From assembly GCA_022844165.1 (NCBI GenBank), contig JALHMH010000031.1:1-58156 (forward strand): a stretch of 58,156 bases of DNA. The letters are read 5' to 3'. The number at the start of each line of letters is the position of its first letter. Within the stretch, counting starts at the first letter, position 1. This DNA comes from Lysobacterales bacterium (GTDB lineage Bacteria > Pseudomonadota > Gammaproteobacteria > Xanthomonadales > SZUA-5). Of the stretch, positions 1-7,337 are shown piece by piece. The notes beneath the pieces were generated by a model. That model was not told the origin of the DNA. It made no database searches and was given only the letters and a program-made list of their open reading frames with translations. The position numbers and the translations under genes were made by a program.

Positions 1-58
1 TCCCGTCGCCGAGCTGATGCGCGCTTCACCCAACGTTTTCGTCGATGCGCTTCGTTGA
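1..58 (+). CDS. C-terminal end of an upstream gene (partial)
   Basis: A reading frame open from base 2 encodes about 18 residues ending in VFVDALR and stops with TGA at 56-58, 26 bases before the next start. It looks like the 3' tail of a gene that begins outside the window. Nothing can be said about its function. Its spacing and direction would allow co-transcription with the tail-collar gene that follows. Confidence 0.4.
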   Translation, partial: PVAELMRASPNVFVDALR

Positions 59-84
59 ACCACCCCATATTCGAGGTTCTGACC

Positions 85-612
85 ATGGCTGATCCTTTTG
101 TTGCCGAAATCCGCATATTCCCATTCAATTTCCCGCCCAAAGGCTGGGCGTGGTGCGACGGGCAGCTGCTGCCACTGTCGCAAAACACCGCTTTGTTCTC
201 GTTGCTGGGCACCACCTACGGCGGTAACGGCAAGAGCAATTTCGCCCTGCCCAATCTGCAGGGAAACGCGCCAATGCACCCGGGTCAAGGGCCCGGACTT
301 TCGTTGCACTTTCTGGGCGAAATGGGCGGCAGCGAGACAGTTACCTTGCTCGAGAGCGAAATTCCGTCGCATTCGCACGCATTGCGTCCGAACAACGATG
401 GCGCGACAACCAATGCGCCTGCGGGACAATTGGCGGCGCGTCCGTTTGGTCGCGGCAACAACCTCTACACGACCACAACGACGCCGTTGGAGATGATGGA
501 CCAGAACGCATTGGCGCCGTCCGGGGGCGATCAGCCGCACAACAACATGCAACCCTATCTCACCTTTTACTTCTGCATCGCTCTCCAAGGCGTGTTTCCG
601 CCCCGCACTTGA
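85..612 (+). CDS. Phage tail collar domain protein (MdpB-like)
   Basis: A 175-residue protein of the phage tail collar / microcystin-dependent protein (MdpB) family. The N-terminus has the family pattern: FVAEIRIFPFNFPPKGWAWC, then DGQLLPLSQNTALFSLLGT, TYGGNG and the FALPNLQG motif. The C-terminus has the usual NMQPYLTFYFCIALQG ending. ATG at 85 is preferred over the upstream in-frame start because GAGG at 73-76 lies before it and because MADPFVAEIR is the family N-terminus. In phages this domain belongs to tail fibre proteins, but stand-alone chromosomal copies such as this one have no firmly established role. No tail or capsid genes are near. The neighbours are methyltransferases and an acetyltransferase. 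Confidence 0.9.
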   Translation: MADPFVAEIRIFPFNFPPKGWAWCDGQLLPLSQNTALFSLLGTTYGGNGKSNFALPNLQGNAPMHPGQGPGLSLHFLGEMGGSETVTLLESEIPSHSHALRPNNDGATTNAPAGQLAARPFGRGNNLYTTTTTPLEMMDQNALAPSGGDQPHNNMQPYLTFYFCIALQGVFPPRT

Positions 613-631
613 CAGGGAGGTTTCCGAGCAG

Positions 632-1258
632 ATGGACGCCGATAAGGATCTCGCACTTCCGCCGTACCGGCCGAGTCTGCTACCTGCGGGGCGCAGCGGT
701 GATTGGACATTGACCAAGCTCAGGCTGCCCGAACGGGCAGCCACGAGCGTCATCGACGCGCGCCCGGACGCCTTCCGTTTTCGACCCGGCGAATACACGG
801 AACTGCGCCAGGGTGGCGTCACCTTCATGACCGATTTGTACGACGAGTGGTGGACCCAACGGCGGGCGATCGAGCGAGCGCGAGGCGTCGGCGGCAAGGT
901 GCTGATCACCGGATTGGGGCTGGGGATGGTGGTTGAAGCCATCCTGGCAACGCCGGCGCTGGCCCCGGTCAGCACCGTCACTGTTATCGAGCAATCGGCA
1001 GACGTGATTCATCTGGTCGCACCACATCTGCGCCATCAGTTCGCCGATCGAGTGGAGATTATTCAGGCGGACGCTTTCACCTGGCGGCCGTCGGCATCGG
1101 TACACTTCGACACCGTCTGGCACGACATCTGGCCAGACCCAGACGCCGACTATGTGGATGGCGACATGGCGCGGCTGTTGGAGCACCATCGACCGTGGTC
1201 TCGCTGGCAAGGGTTCTGGCCGCAGGACTACCGCGACGCACTCGCGGGCAAGGTCTAG
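632..1258 (+). CDS. Class I SAM-dependent methyltransferase, spermidine-synthase-like
   Basis: A 208-residue protein with a Rossmann methyltransferase core. The SAM-binding loop is VLITGLGLGMVVEAIL (about residues 89-104), an acidic strand end follows (VTVIEQS), and the pattern RVEIIQADAF then DTVWHDIWPD resembles the spermidine synthase superfamily, where the last Asp-containing segment contacts substrate. The start has a GGGAGG sequence at about 615-620. It follows the tail-collar gene by 19 bases and probably shares its transcript. The substrate is unknown; location suggests modification of a product of this cluster (inference). Confidence 0.75.
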   Translation: MDADKDLALPPYRPSLLPAGRSGDWTLTKLRLPERAATSVIDARPDAFRFRPGEYTELRQGGVTFMTDLYDEWWTQRRAIERARGVGGKVLITGLGLGMVVEAILATPALAPVSTVTVIEQSADVIHLVAPHLRHQFADRVEIIQADAFTWRPSASVHFDTVWHDIWPDPDADYVDGDMARLLEHHRPWSRWQGFWPQDYRDALAGKV

Positions 1259-1390
1259 GCCGTTCCTGCTGGGAGAATCAGACCATTGTCCCGGCGCTTG
1301 GGTTCAATTCGCTACATCCGGGATATTGACCCACACGCCAATTCACGCCAGCCTCCGAGCGCGCAATCCCGCCGCCCTCTGAGAGCCGTT

Positions 1391-1987
1391 ATGAACCGTC
1401 GCAGTGTACTCGGAGCGGGTGGTGCGCTTGCCGTTGTTGGTTTCAGTCAACCGGCTGGCGCAACATTCACATCCGGACCAACGCGCGGCACTTCGACGCC
1501 GCGGGAATTCTCTGCCTTCATCCCCATCGAGGTTCGCCAGCGGACCAATGGACCGATCTCGGCTATCCATATCCGCAAATTCTGGCCCGATGAAACGCAG
1601 TCGGACAACCGGCTGAAATCCTGGACCGTCGACTTGTCGATACCCGACGACCGTGGTGTCACGCGCACGATTCTCGCGTGGCATCTGTCCAGAACGGCGC
1701 AACGATGCATGACCGGCAATTCCATCAAAATGCAATTCCCGGAAGGCGCGCATGCGCACGTCGCGATCAGTTGCGTACGCGGCGTCGGCAAGGAATCTGT
1801 AACAACGCAAAGCGCCTGGTCCGATCTGGTGCCTGGCGCGAGTTTGCTCGTTCTGGCCAGCGCCCGTTCAAGCACCGGGAGACCGCCGCAGTTGATGGAT
1901 TTGCGCTATTTCCCAGGCGAAAAGGACTTGCGTCTGGCCGACGGCTCGCCACGCGACTTTGATGCGTTATTGATCGAAACCGCATGA
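1391..1987 (+). CDS. Tat-signal exported protein of unknown function
   Basis: A 198-residue protein starting MNRRSVLGAGGALAVVGF, a twin-arginine-type signal with a hydrophobic core and a likely cleavage site after the first AGA. The frame is open from 1286, but the Tat signal fixes ATG at 1391 as the probable start. The mature part contains EFSAFIPIEVRQRTNG and KFWPDETQ and is predicted mostly beta. I do not recognise a family. The stop overlaps the next gene by ATGA (1984-1987), so it is translationally coupled to the acetyltransferase. Tat export suggests that it folds, or binds a cofactor, before crossing the inner membrane. Confidence 0.65.
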   Translation: MNRRSVLGAGGALAVVGFSQPAGATFTSGPTRGTSTPREFSAFIPIEVRQRTNGPISAIHIRKFWPDETQSDNRLKSWTVDLSIPDDRGVTRTILAWHLSRTAQRCMTGNSIKMQFPEGAHAHVAISCVRGVGKESVTTQSAWSDLVPGASLLVLASARSSTGRPPQLMDLRYFPGEKDLRLADGSPRDFDALLIETA

Positions 1988-2514
1988 CATTGTCCCGCGC
2001 CTTCGCTGCCTCGACACATCCCGCGCGTCCGCAGGGGCTGTCGTTTCGCCCCATCGACGATCGCGACCTGCCCTTTCTCGCCGCGCTGTACGCAGATATG
2101 CGCGAGGACGAGCTGGCGCAGGTTCAATGGCCGGCGGAAGCCAAACTTTCGTTCTTGCAGCAACAGTTTGACCAACAGCACAGCTACTACGCTTCGAACT
2201 ATGTCGGCGCAGACCGCCTGCTCATCGCTTTCGGTGGGCAGCCCATCGGACGCGTCTACGTATTCCGTTCGCCCAGCGACATTCGCCTGATGGATATCGC
2301 ACTGCTGAAGTCCTGGCGCGGACGCGGATTCGGGCGCGCGATGCTGGCCGAACTGATCGACGAAGCCGAACGCTCTGGCGCCTGCATCTCGCTGCACGTC
2401 GAGTCGAACAACCCTGCGATGGCATGGTACCAGCGGCTTGGCTTTGAGCATTCCGAAGACCGCGGCGTTTACCAATTCCTGGTGCGGCTGGCGAATGTCC
2501 GAGCCCCTGCCTGA
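1984..2514 (+). CDS. GNAT family N-acetyltransferase
   Basis: A 176-residue GNAT enzyme that would transfer an acetyl group from acetyl-CoA to an amine. The fold is visible as LSFRPIDDRDLPFLAALYAD (beta1/alpha1), LMDIALLKSWRGRGFGRAML (beta4 followed by the acetyl-CoA pyrophosphate loop with RGRGFG, residues about 100-120), and AMAWYQRLGF (motif B). The target is unknown. It overlaps the preceding Tat-protein gene by four bases and the following methyltransferase by 20 bases, so the three are almost certainly one operon. Confidence 0.85.
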   Translation: MTLSRAFAASTHPARPQGLSFRPIDDRDLPFLAALYADMREDELAQVQWPAEAKLSFLQQQFDQQHSYYASNYVGADRLLIAFGGQPIGRVYVFRSPSDIRLMDIALLKSWRGRGFGRAMLAELIDEAERSGACISLHVESNNPAMAWYQRLGFEHSEDRGVYQFLVRLANVRAPA

Positions 2515-3232
2515 TCGCTGTTATGGCGACAGCAACGCGCCGATCTACGACCAGCTCTATCCACGAATTGACTCCGACTGCCTCGCCGAAATCGCAGGGC
2601 TCGCTGGCACAGGTCGCGTGCTGGAACTCGGCGTTGGCACCGGTCGATGCGCGGGGCCATTGGCGAGAATGGGCGTTGATGTTGTCGGCATCGACCGATC
2701 CGCTGCCATGCTGTCGCTCGCACGAGCCAACTACCCTACCCTGCCGCTGGTGCGCGCCGATTTCTCGCAGCTGCCGTTCGCCAACTGCTTCCGGTTAGCC
2801 GTGTCGCTGGTGGACACCTTGAGCTTGTTGGCGGGCATCGAGCAGTTGCAAGGAGCACTTCAGAGAATTGCCAATGTTTTGGAACCGGATGGCCTGTTGA
2901 TCGATGAATCCTGGCGCTCACACGAGGATGGCCAGGTGCCCTATGTCGAACACCTGGATGTTCCTATTGTCGATGCAACGACGGGTACCGCCGAGGCACG
3001 CTACCAGGTACGACGAATCCGGATGGATCAACCGGCATTCGACACCCTCTGCGCCGCGTCGGGCTTCGAACTTCAATCTCGCCATGCCGGTTGGTCTGAG
3101 CGCAAAGCATCAGCACCCGGTTCGGGCTGGATATCGATCTATAGCAAGACCCATCAAGGCGAGCCAAACCGCTCGGTCTGTGCCGTTGGCGCCACCCATG
3201 AACAACTCGGAGTGAGCAAGAACATCAGTTGA
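2495..3232 (+). CDS. Class I SAM-dependent methyltransferase
   Basis: A 245-residue methyltransferase. Motif I is VLELGVGTGRCAGPLA, followed by VVGIDRSAAML (acidic residue for the ribose) and LVRADFSQLPF; ISIYSK lies near the end. ATG at 2495 gives a natural N-terminus (MSEPLPDRCYGDSNAPIYDQ). The frame extends upstream inside the acetyltransferase gene, where it would be pure overlap. The gene ends 8 bases inside the convergent minus-strand DUF6916-like gene. Substrate unknown. It is the second methyltransferase of this cluster, which suggests a modified product. Confidence 0.8.
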   Translation: MSEPLPDRCYGDSNAPIYDQLYPRIDSDCLAEIAGLAGTGRVLELGVGTGRCAGPLARMGVDVVGIDRSAAMLSLARANYPTLPLVRADFSQLPFANCFRLAVSLVDTLSLLAGIEQLQGALQRIANVLEPDGLLIDESWRSHEDGQVPYVEHLDVPIVDATTGTAEARYQVRRIRMDQPAFDTLCAASGFELQSRHAGWSERKASAPGSGWISIYSKTHQGEPNRSVCAVGATHEQLGVSKNIS

Positions 3233-3518
3233 ACACCGCCTCGTAGTCAACCTCGCCGCCAACAATTTTGCGTGGCGACATGAAGATGCCCACTTCGCCC
3301 TGCGGCAATCGTGTCAACAGAACCCCTTGGCGAGGCGCGTGCGGCGGCAACCGTAAATCGACAGCGAATCCACCGCCCTCACGCAACGAACTGCCGCCCA
3401 CTTTACGCGCGGCCAGAACTTGCGAAGCAACAAAACGATCATCGATTTGCACGTCGATGGTGCGCCCAACCAGCGCGTTGAAGTCCTCCAATCGCAGCGT
3501 CGTCAGCAACTCACTCAT
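3225..3518 (-). CDS. DUF6916-like small protein
   Basis: A 97-residue protein starting MSELLTTLRLEDFNALVG, with a central LREGGGFAVDLRLPP segment and an end GEVGIFMSPRKIVGGE. The layout (short helix, then beta strands ending in a conserved proline-rich strand) matches my memory of DUF6916, a small family often encoded beside tail-collar proteins; the assignment is from memory. It is the only minus-strand gene in the first 6 kb and is divergent from the 3600 gene, leaving an 81-base shared promoter region. No catalytic residues are evident, so a binding or structural role is more likely than an enzymatic one. Confidence 0.6.
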   Translation of the reverse strand: MSELLTTLRLEDFNALVGRTIDVQIDDRFVASQVLAARKVGGSSLREGGGFAVDLRLPPHAPRQGVLLTRLPQGEVGIFMSPRKIVGGEVDYEAVFN

Positions 3519-3599
3519 GCCCCTGCCCCTCGTGAAAAAATCATGTTACCGCAATTTCGCAGTTGTAGACTTCGATAACACAACGCGAAGGAGGTTGCC

Positions 3600-4130
3600 G
3601 TGGCGAACACCGTTCCGATCAGTGTCATGGGTACAAGACCCGCACAGTATGCGGCTGGGATCATTGCAGTCGGCAACAACCGACTGACGCATCAGTTGTC
3701 GAACTATCAACAAGGCTACTGGTACGTGGTGCTGGACGCCTCAAATCTCAACGTTGTGTTCAACGCGGTTGAGCCAAGCGGCAGCACGTTGCCGAACTTC
3801 GGTGTCAGTGGCCCTGGGTATCTGCTCGCTGTCGTAACGCTCGGTGTCAGCTTCGACAACCAGCCGCAAGGCGCGCTTTTCAAGTTCCTGATGGCCAACG
3901 GCGCTGGTGCGCGCCTGCTGGCCATCGAGCAGTTGGCCACGCAGATCGGCTGCGGTTCGCTAGGCGGGTTCACGTACACCTTCGTCACCACGCTCAACGA
4001 TCCCAATCCGGGCTTCGAGGCGTACGACACCGAAGTACAAGCCGGCTACACCGCCATCCAGACATTGTCATTGCTGGCCGTTAGTCAGCCCAGCGGCGGT
4101 GTGATGTACACACCGATTGCGCTGGCCTGA
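3600..4130 (+). CDS. Conserved 176-aa protein, first of two tandem paralogues
   Basis: Begins with GTG at 3600 behind a strong AAGGAGG at 3588-3594. It is clearly paralogous to the next gene: both contain IAVGNN, GYW(Y/F)xVLD, FDNQPQGAL, LLAIEQL, GGFxYxFVTT, NPGFEA and a C-terminal GGVxYTP. There is no signal peptide or membrane helix. The order of strand-turn elements (a VVLD-type strand, a loop, then LLAVVTLGV with a GAL helix and LLAIEQL) loosely recalls the ILEI/PANDER carbohydrate-binding fold; this is a weak inference needing profile comparison. It lies beside tail-collar, DUF6916-like and modification genes. Confidence 0.75.
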   Translation: MANTVPISVMGTRPAQYAAGIIAVGNNRLTHQLSNYQQGYWYVVLDASNLNVVFNAVEPSGSTLPNFGVSGPGYLLAVVTLGVSFDNQPQGALFKFLMANGAGARLLAIEQLATQIGCGSLGGFTYTFVTTLNDPNPGFEAYDTEVQAGYTAIQTLSLLAVSQPSGGVMYTPIALA

Positions 4131-4146
4131 CGGCTGGATCCGTACG

Positions 4147-4170
4147 CCCCGCATCTGCTGCTGTGCGGGG
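4147..4170 (+). promoter_or_regulatory. Intergenic hairpin between the paralogues
   Basis: CCCCGCA at 4147-4153 pairs with TGCGGGG at 4164-4170 across a 10-base loop. No T-tract follows, so it is unlikely to be a strong terminator. It could stabilise or attenuate the transcript between the two paralogous genes. Confidence 0.4.
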
Positions 4171-4242
4171 GCGCGCAGAGCGCGTCCAAACCGGTGATTG
4201 CAGCGCGGCAACTTTGACTCAAACTGACCCAGGAGAACTGCA

Positions 4243-4779
4243 ATGGCCTCACCTTTACCACTTTCGCTGTTTTCATACATGCCGACTGCCAGCTATCCGT
4301 TTTCGAACATCGCCGTGGGAAACAACACCTACAGCCAGCAGACGCCGAGTCCTGGCCTGCAAGGCTATTGGTTTCTGGTGCTCGACTCGGCAACGCTCAA
4401 AGTAGTCGCCAATGTGTTTCAGGCTTCCGGCAACCAGGCGCCAGCCCTGGCGGCAAGCCCCGGCGACATCTTGATCGTGACCACGCTTGGCGTCACCTTC
4501 GACAATCAACCACAAGGCGCGCTGACGACCTTCTTGCAGGAAAACGGGGCTGGCGTTGGCTTGCTCGCGATCGAGCAGTTAGGTAATCAGTTCGGTTGCG
4601 GTACCTTGGGCGGTTTCGCATATTCCTTCGTCACCACCTATGGCGACACCAATCCCGGTTTCGAAGCGATGGACGCGAGCGGCGATACCGGCATCCAGTG
4701 CATCCAAACCCTGATGCTCGATCCGGTCACGCAGCCCAACGGTGGCGTGATCTACACGCCGGTGCAGTTAGGGAGCTGA
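4243..4779 (+). CDS. Conserved 178-aa protein, second of two tandem paralogues
   Basis: Starts with ATG at 4243 behind AGGAG about 8 bases upstream. It shares the blocks IAVGNN, GYWFLVLD, VTTLGVTFDNQPQGAL, NGAGVGLLAIEQL, CGTLGGFAYSFVTT and NPGFEAMD with the preceding gene; identity by eye is about half. This indicates a tandem duplication with divergence concentrated at the N-terminus and in the region before the last strand. Both copies keep one shared cysteine in the (I/F)GCG motif. Function unrecognised; the same tentative ILEI/PANDER resemblance applies. Confidence 0.75.
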   Translation: MASPLPLSLFSYMPTASYPFSNIAVGNNTYSQQTPSPGLQGYWFLVLDSATLKVVANVFQASGNQAPALAASPGDILIVTTLGVTFDNQPQGALTTFLQENGAGVGLLAIEQLGNQFGCGTLGGFAYSFVTTYGDTNPGFEAMDASGDTGIQCIQTLMLDPVTQPNGGVIYTPVQLGS

Positions 4780-4842
4780 TGCGCAGCGGGCCGAAAGCGC
4801 TGCTTGCGGCGCTGGCTGGCCTGGGCCAGAAGCCAACTCAGA

Positions 4843-4903
4843 CGAAGCCACGGAGATACGGCGTTTCCTGGCATAAGGGAATCCTGACTTCTTCGTGGCT
4901 TCG
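4843..4903. repeat. 10-bp inverted repeat after the paralogue pair
   Basis: CGAAGCCACG at 4843-4852 is perfectly repeated in inverse as CGTGGCTTCG at 4894-4903, with 41 bases between. It lies between the second paralogue and the glycosyltransferase. The long spacer argues against a simple rho-independent terminator. The 235-base gap 4780-5014 shows nothing else I can support. Confidence 0.4.
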
Positions 4904-5014
4904 GTCATTGTGTGGCGCTCAGGGCTTGATGCCATTCTTGCGAACAAAAGTGGTGGGCCATGTTCGTTGCACCAAACCGAACTGTCTCACCACCAACACC
5001 TGAAGACCCTTAGC

Positions 5015-6178
5015 GTGACGAAACGCCACCTGCTGCTGCTCGGCTGGTACAAACCTGGCACGGGCTTTACGCGCGTGCTGGAATCGCTGCTGCCATATCT
5101 GGCGCAAGAATTTCGCATCACGTGGTACGGCGTCGGCTACAAGGGCGATGTCTTCGAACCCATGCCAGGCGTCAAGGTTCTGCCCACAAATCTGCGCGGA
5201 GGCGATCTGATTGGCGCTTATGCGGCCGCCGCCGCCTGGAATGAACTGGCGCCCGACGCGGTGCTCGCGCTCAACGATCTTTGGTACCTCAAACACTACA
5301 CGCACACGCTGGGCCCGCTGCGCGGCGCGGTGCCGATGGTGGGCTATGCACCCATCGACGGCATTCTCGACGACCCGCGCTGGATCGAAGCGCTGGTCGC
5401 TTTCAGCACGCTGATCACCTACACCGAATCGGCCGCCGACAACGTGCGCGCAGTTGCGCGCGAAGCAGGACTTGCGCTGCCCGTGGCCGTTGCCGGCCAC
5501 GGCGTCGATCACAGCCGATTTCGCCCCAGTGCGCTCACGTTGGATGAAAAGAAAGCAAAGGCGCAAGCGCTCTTTGGGCTGGATGCGCCAGCCTCCATGA
5601 TCCTCAACGCCGCACGCCCCGATCCGCGCAAACGCATCGATCTCACCTTGGCCGGTTTCGCGCCTTTTGCCCACGTGCACCCGGACGCCTACCTGTGCCT
5701 GCACCACGCGATCGAACACACGCCGGCCATCGATATACTGCGCCAACAGGCTGCCGCACTCGGCATTCAAAATCGCGTACTGTTCTGGCCGAAAACCCCA
5801 GGGCCACTGAGCGACACCGATCTCAACGCGCTCTACAACGCCTGCAGCGTTGGCATCAACACCGCACACGGCGAAGGTTTTGGCCTGGTGAGCTTCGAAC
5901 ACGCCGCCACCGGCGCACCGCAAATCGTGCCGGGACAAGCCGCGCTGATCGAGTTATGGGGCACGAACGCGCATTGCCTGCCAGCAAGGCCCATACGCAC
6001 ACCGATCTCGCCGCTGCCGATGGTAGAAGTACAACCAGCCGACATCGCCGCCGCGCTCACGCAACTGCACCACGAGCCGCATTGGACCGCCGCCAGCGCC
6101 GCTGCATTGGCGCACGTGCGAGACCCACGGTTCGATTGGTCAGTCGTCGCCGAGCGGCTCCTGGTGCATTTGCGCTGA
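5015..6178 (+). CDS. Glycosyltransferase family 4 (group 1) protein
   Basis: A 387-residue GT-B glycosyltransferase that would move a sugar from a nucleotide-sugar donor. The N-terminal domain starts HLLLLGWYKPGTGFTRVLES. The donor-binding domain has GHGVDHSRFRP, ILNAARPDPRKR and the EGFGLVSFEHAATGAP segment, which carries the family's E-x7-E pattern. The frame is open from 4895, but GTG at 5015 gives the normal family N-terminus just before the first beta strand, while the upstream extension looks non-coding. Acceptor and donor are unknown. As the last plus-strand gene of the accessory cluster it may glycosylate a surface product. Confidence 0.8.
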   Translation: MTKRHLLLLGWYKPGTGFTRVLESLLPYLAQEFRITWYGVGYKGDVFEPMPGVKVLPTNLRGGDLIGAYAAAAAWNELAPDAVLALNDLWYLKHYTHTLGPLRGAVPMVGYAPIDGILDDPRWIEALVAFSTLITYTESAADNVRAVAREAGLALPVAVAGHGVDHSRFRPSALTLDEKKAKAQALFGLDAPASMILNAARPDPRKRIDLTLAGFAPFAHVHPDAYLCLHHAIEHTPAIDILRQQAAALGIQNRVLFWPKTPGPLSDTDLNALYNACSVGINTAHGEGFGLVSFEHAATGAPQIVPGQAALIELWGTNAHCLPARPIRTPISPLPMVEVQPADIAAALTQLHHEPHWTAASAAALAHVRDPRFDWSVVAERLLVHLR

Positions 6179-6195
6179 GGCAAGACATTCGCGCG

Positions 6196-6719
6196 TCAGT
6201 CCAACGCGGTGGCGATGCCAATATTGCCATGCATTTGATACAGCCCCCAATCGTTTGCTGGCAGCGCTTTCACCCCCACGGTGCGCTCGCGATACTCGCC
6301 CTCTTCACCGTCGGCATAGGGAAAGCTTCCGTTGTAATTCGCCTTGTCCGGATCAACCTGCGCGCCAAAATGAAACGGCGTCACCGTGCCCGCCCGGCAC
6401 GCATATTCCCACTGCGCCTCAGTGGGCAAATCGGCGCCCGGCAAGCCCAGAACCGCCATCTGCTTGAACAGTTCTTGGGCGTCCAGCCAACTGACGCGTT
6501 CCAGCGCATGCGCTGGCGCACATCTTTGATCTCGAACTCGGCCCACAGCCCATATTGATCATCGCCCCAGGCATCGGCCCACGGCGGCGGAAAGGGATCG
6601 GGGTCGCGGTCCACTAGCGGCTCAGACACGGCCTGCCCCGCGAGTTGCAACGAACTTTCGCCCAGCCGCTGCGCGACTTGCAGGCAAAGTCGGCGCGCCG
6701 GAGGGCGTTCGTGATCTCA
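6196..6719 (-). pseudogene. Remnant of an FGE-sulfatase (SUMF1/EgtB/PvdO-type) gene, probable DGR target
   Basis: Two frames together spell a broken formylglycine-generating-enzyme-like protein. Frame one (6719 to about 6505) reads QVAQRLGESSLQLAGQAV, PDPFPPPWADAWGDD, GLWAEFEIKDVRQRMRW. At about 6505 the DNA jumps into another frame reading ERVSWLDAQELFKQ, LPTEAQWEYACRAG and NDWGLYQMHGN. In intact relatives several dozen residues (IPPG..MGSP to the RPV before ERVSW) separate these blocks, so an internal deletion with frameshift occurred. The protein also ends right after MHGN, losing the usual WEWC and the C-terminal GGSW...GFR segment, which is the variable region in DGR targets. It is convergent with the glycosyltransferase. 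Confidence 0.8.
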
Positions 6720-6835
6720 CTACTAACGCTCCGGCGGCCTTGAGGTTTGGTCGATGGCGGTCAATTGCCATCGACACTGGACGCCACATCTGGTCCATGG
6801 CGCTTTGGGCATCCGCCGGCTGCGCGCCATTGAGC

Positions 6836-6945
6836 TCAGGACAAGACGCATGCCAACGTTGTTGTTCCGGTTCTCGGGCGAGTTGGCGTTGCGGCAAGCG
6901 GCGCGCAAGTTCCTGGCGTTGTTGTTCCAAGAGCCGCCGGGCAGC
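6836..6945 (-). repeat. DGR template-repeat-like sequence (Asn-codon rich)
   Basis: Read on the minus strand, 6938 to 6838 encodes GGSWNNNARNL, RAACRNANSPENR and NNNVGMRLV. This is the C-terminal signature of FGE/C-type-lectin DGR targets with AAC codons kept at the positions that adenine mutagenesis would diversify. Two AAC-AAC-AAC runs (6926-6918 and near 6860) are typical of a template repeat rather than a used variable repeat. It lies just downstream of the RT remnant, and no complete host ORF surrounds it. It could instead be the detached end of the FGE pseudogene. No matching variable repeat was found in this window. Confidence 0.7.
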
Positions 6946-6971
6946 GCACGTTGCGTGTTGCGTGATGGGAA

Positions 6972-7337
6972 TCAGCACGAAGCATACTCCCTTGTCTCGC
7001 ACCACAGCCGCTGACGAAAGCCTTGGCTTTGACTATGCGCCAGCGACGCCAGAAGTACATCGTGCGCGCGTTGCAGTTGTGCTTCGCGGTCGCCACATTC
7101 GCCGGCATCGTCGCGCTCGAAGCGCAACAAGCGTTTGACGCCCGCCCGATAGCGCGACAACTTTCGCGCGCTCGGCAACACCACGCCCGGCTTGATGCGA
7201 AAACCACAGTACGCAACACCGCACGTGCTGCGCCCGATCTGCGCGTTGGGCTTCAACCTGAGCTTTCGTTCCTGCCAAAGCCAGTCGCCGACCGCATGCA
7301 GAACCGATTTCGCGGCCCGCCCATCCTCGCACCACCG
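6972..7337 (-). pseudogene. Reverse transcriptase C-terminal remnant (DGR-type)
   Basis: The frame is open from 7337 to the stop at 6972, preceded directly by stop codons TGA-TAG (7343-7338). It reads DGRAAKSVLHAVGDWLWQER, then KLRLKPNAQIGRS, GVAYCGFRIKPG, LSRYRAGVKRLLR and a final HSQSQGFRQRLW. This matches the end of the palm and the thumb of group II-intron/DGR-type reverse transcriptases (the WL..ER.L.LKP and GFR motifs). The catalytic YxDD region and everything N-terminal is missing, so it cannot be active. It overlaps the 3' end of the DUF4062 ORF, suggesting a deletion that fused the two. The template-repeat-like sequence follows immediately. Confidence 0.7.

Noticed and set aside
4919..5938. 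A 339-codon antisense ORF within the glycosyltransferase
   Set aside because: The glycosyltransferase motifs on the plus strand are clear and the antisense product has low-complexity character.
55..6178. A prophage, suggested by the tail-collar gene
   Set aside because: There are no capsid, terminase, portal, integrase or lysis genes, and the neighbours are chromosomal-type enzymes.
6836..6945. Reading the Asn-rich block as the active variable repeat of the FGE gene
   Set aside because: It lies upstream of the FGE remnant in the direction of transcription and keeps unmutated AAC runs, so a template repeat is the better explanation.
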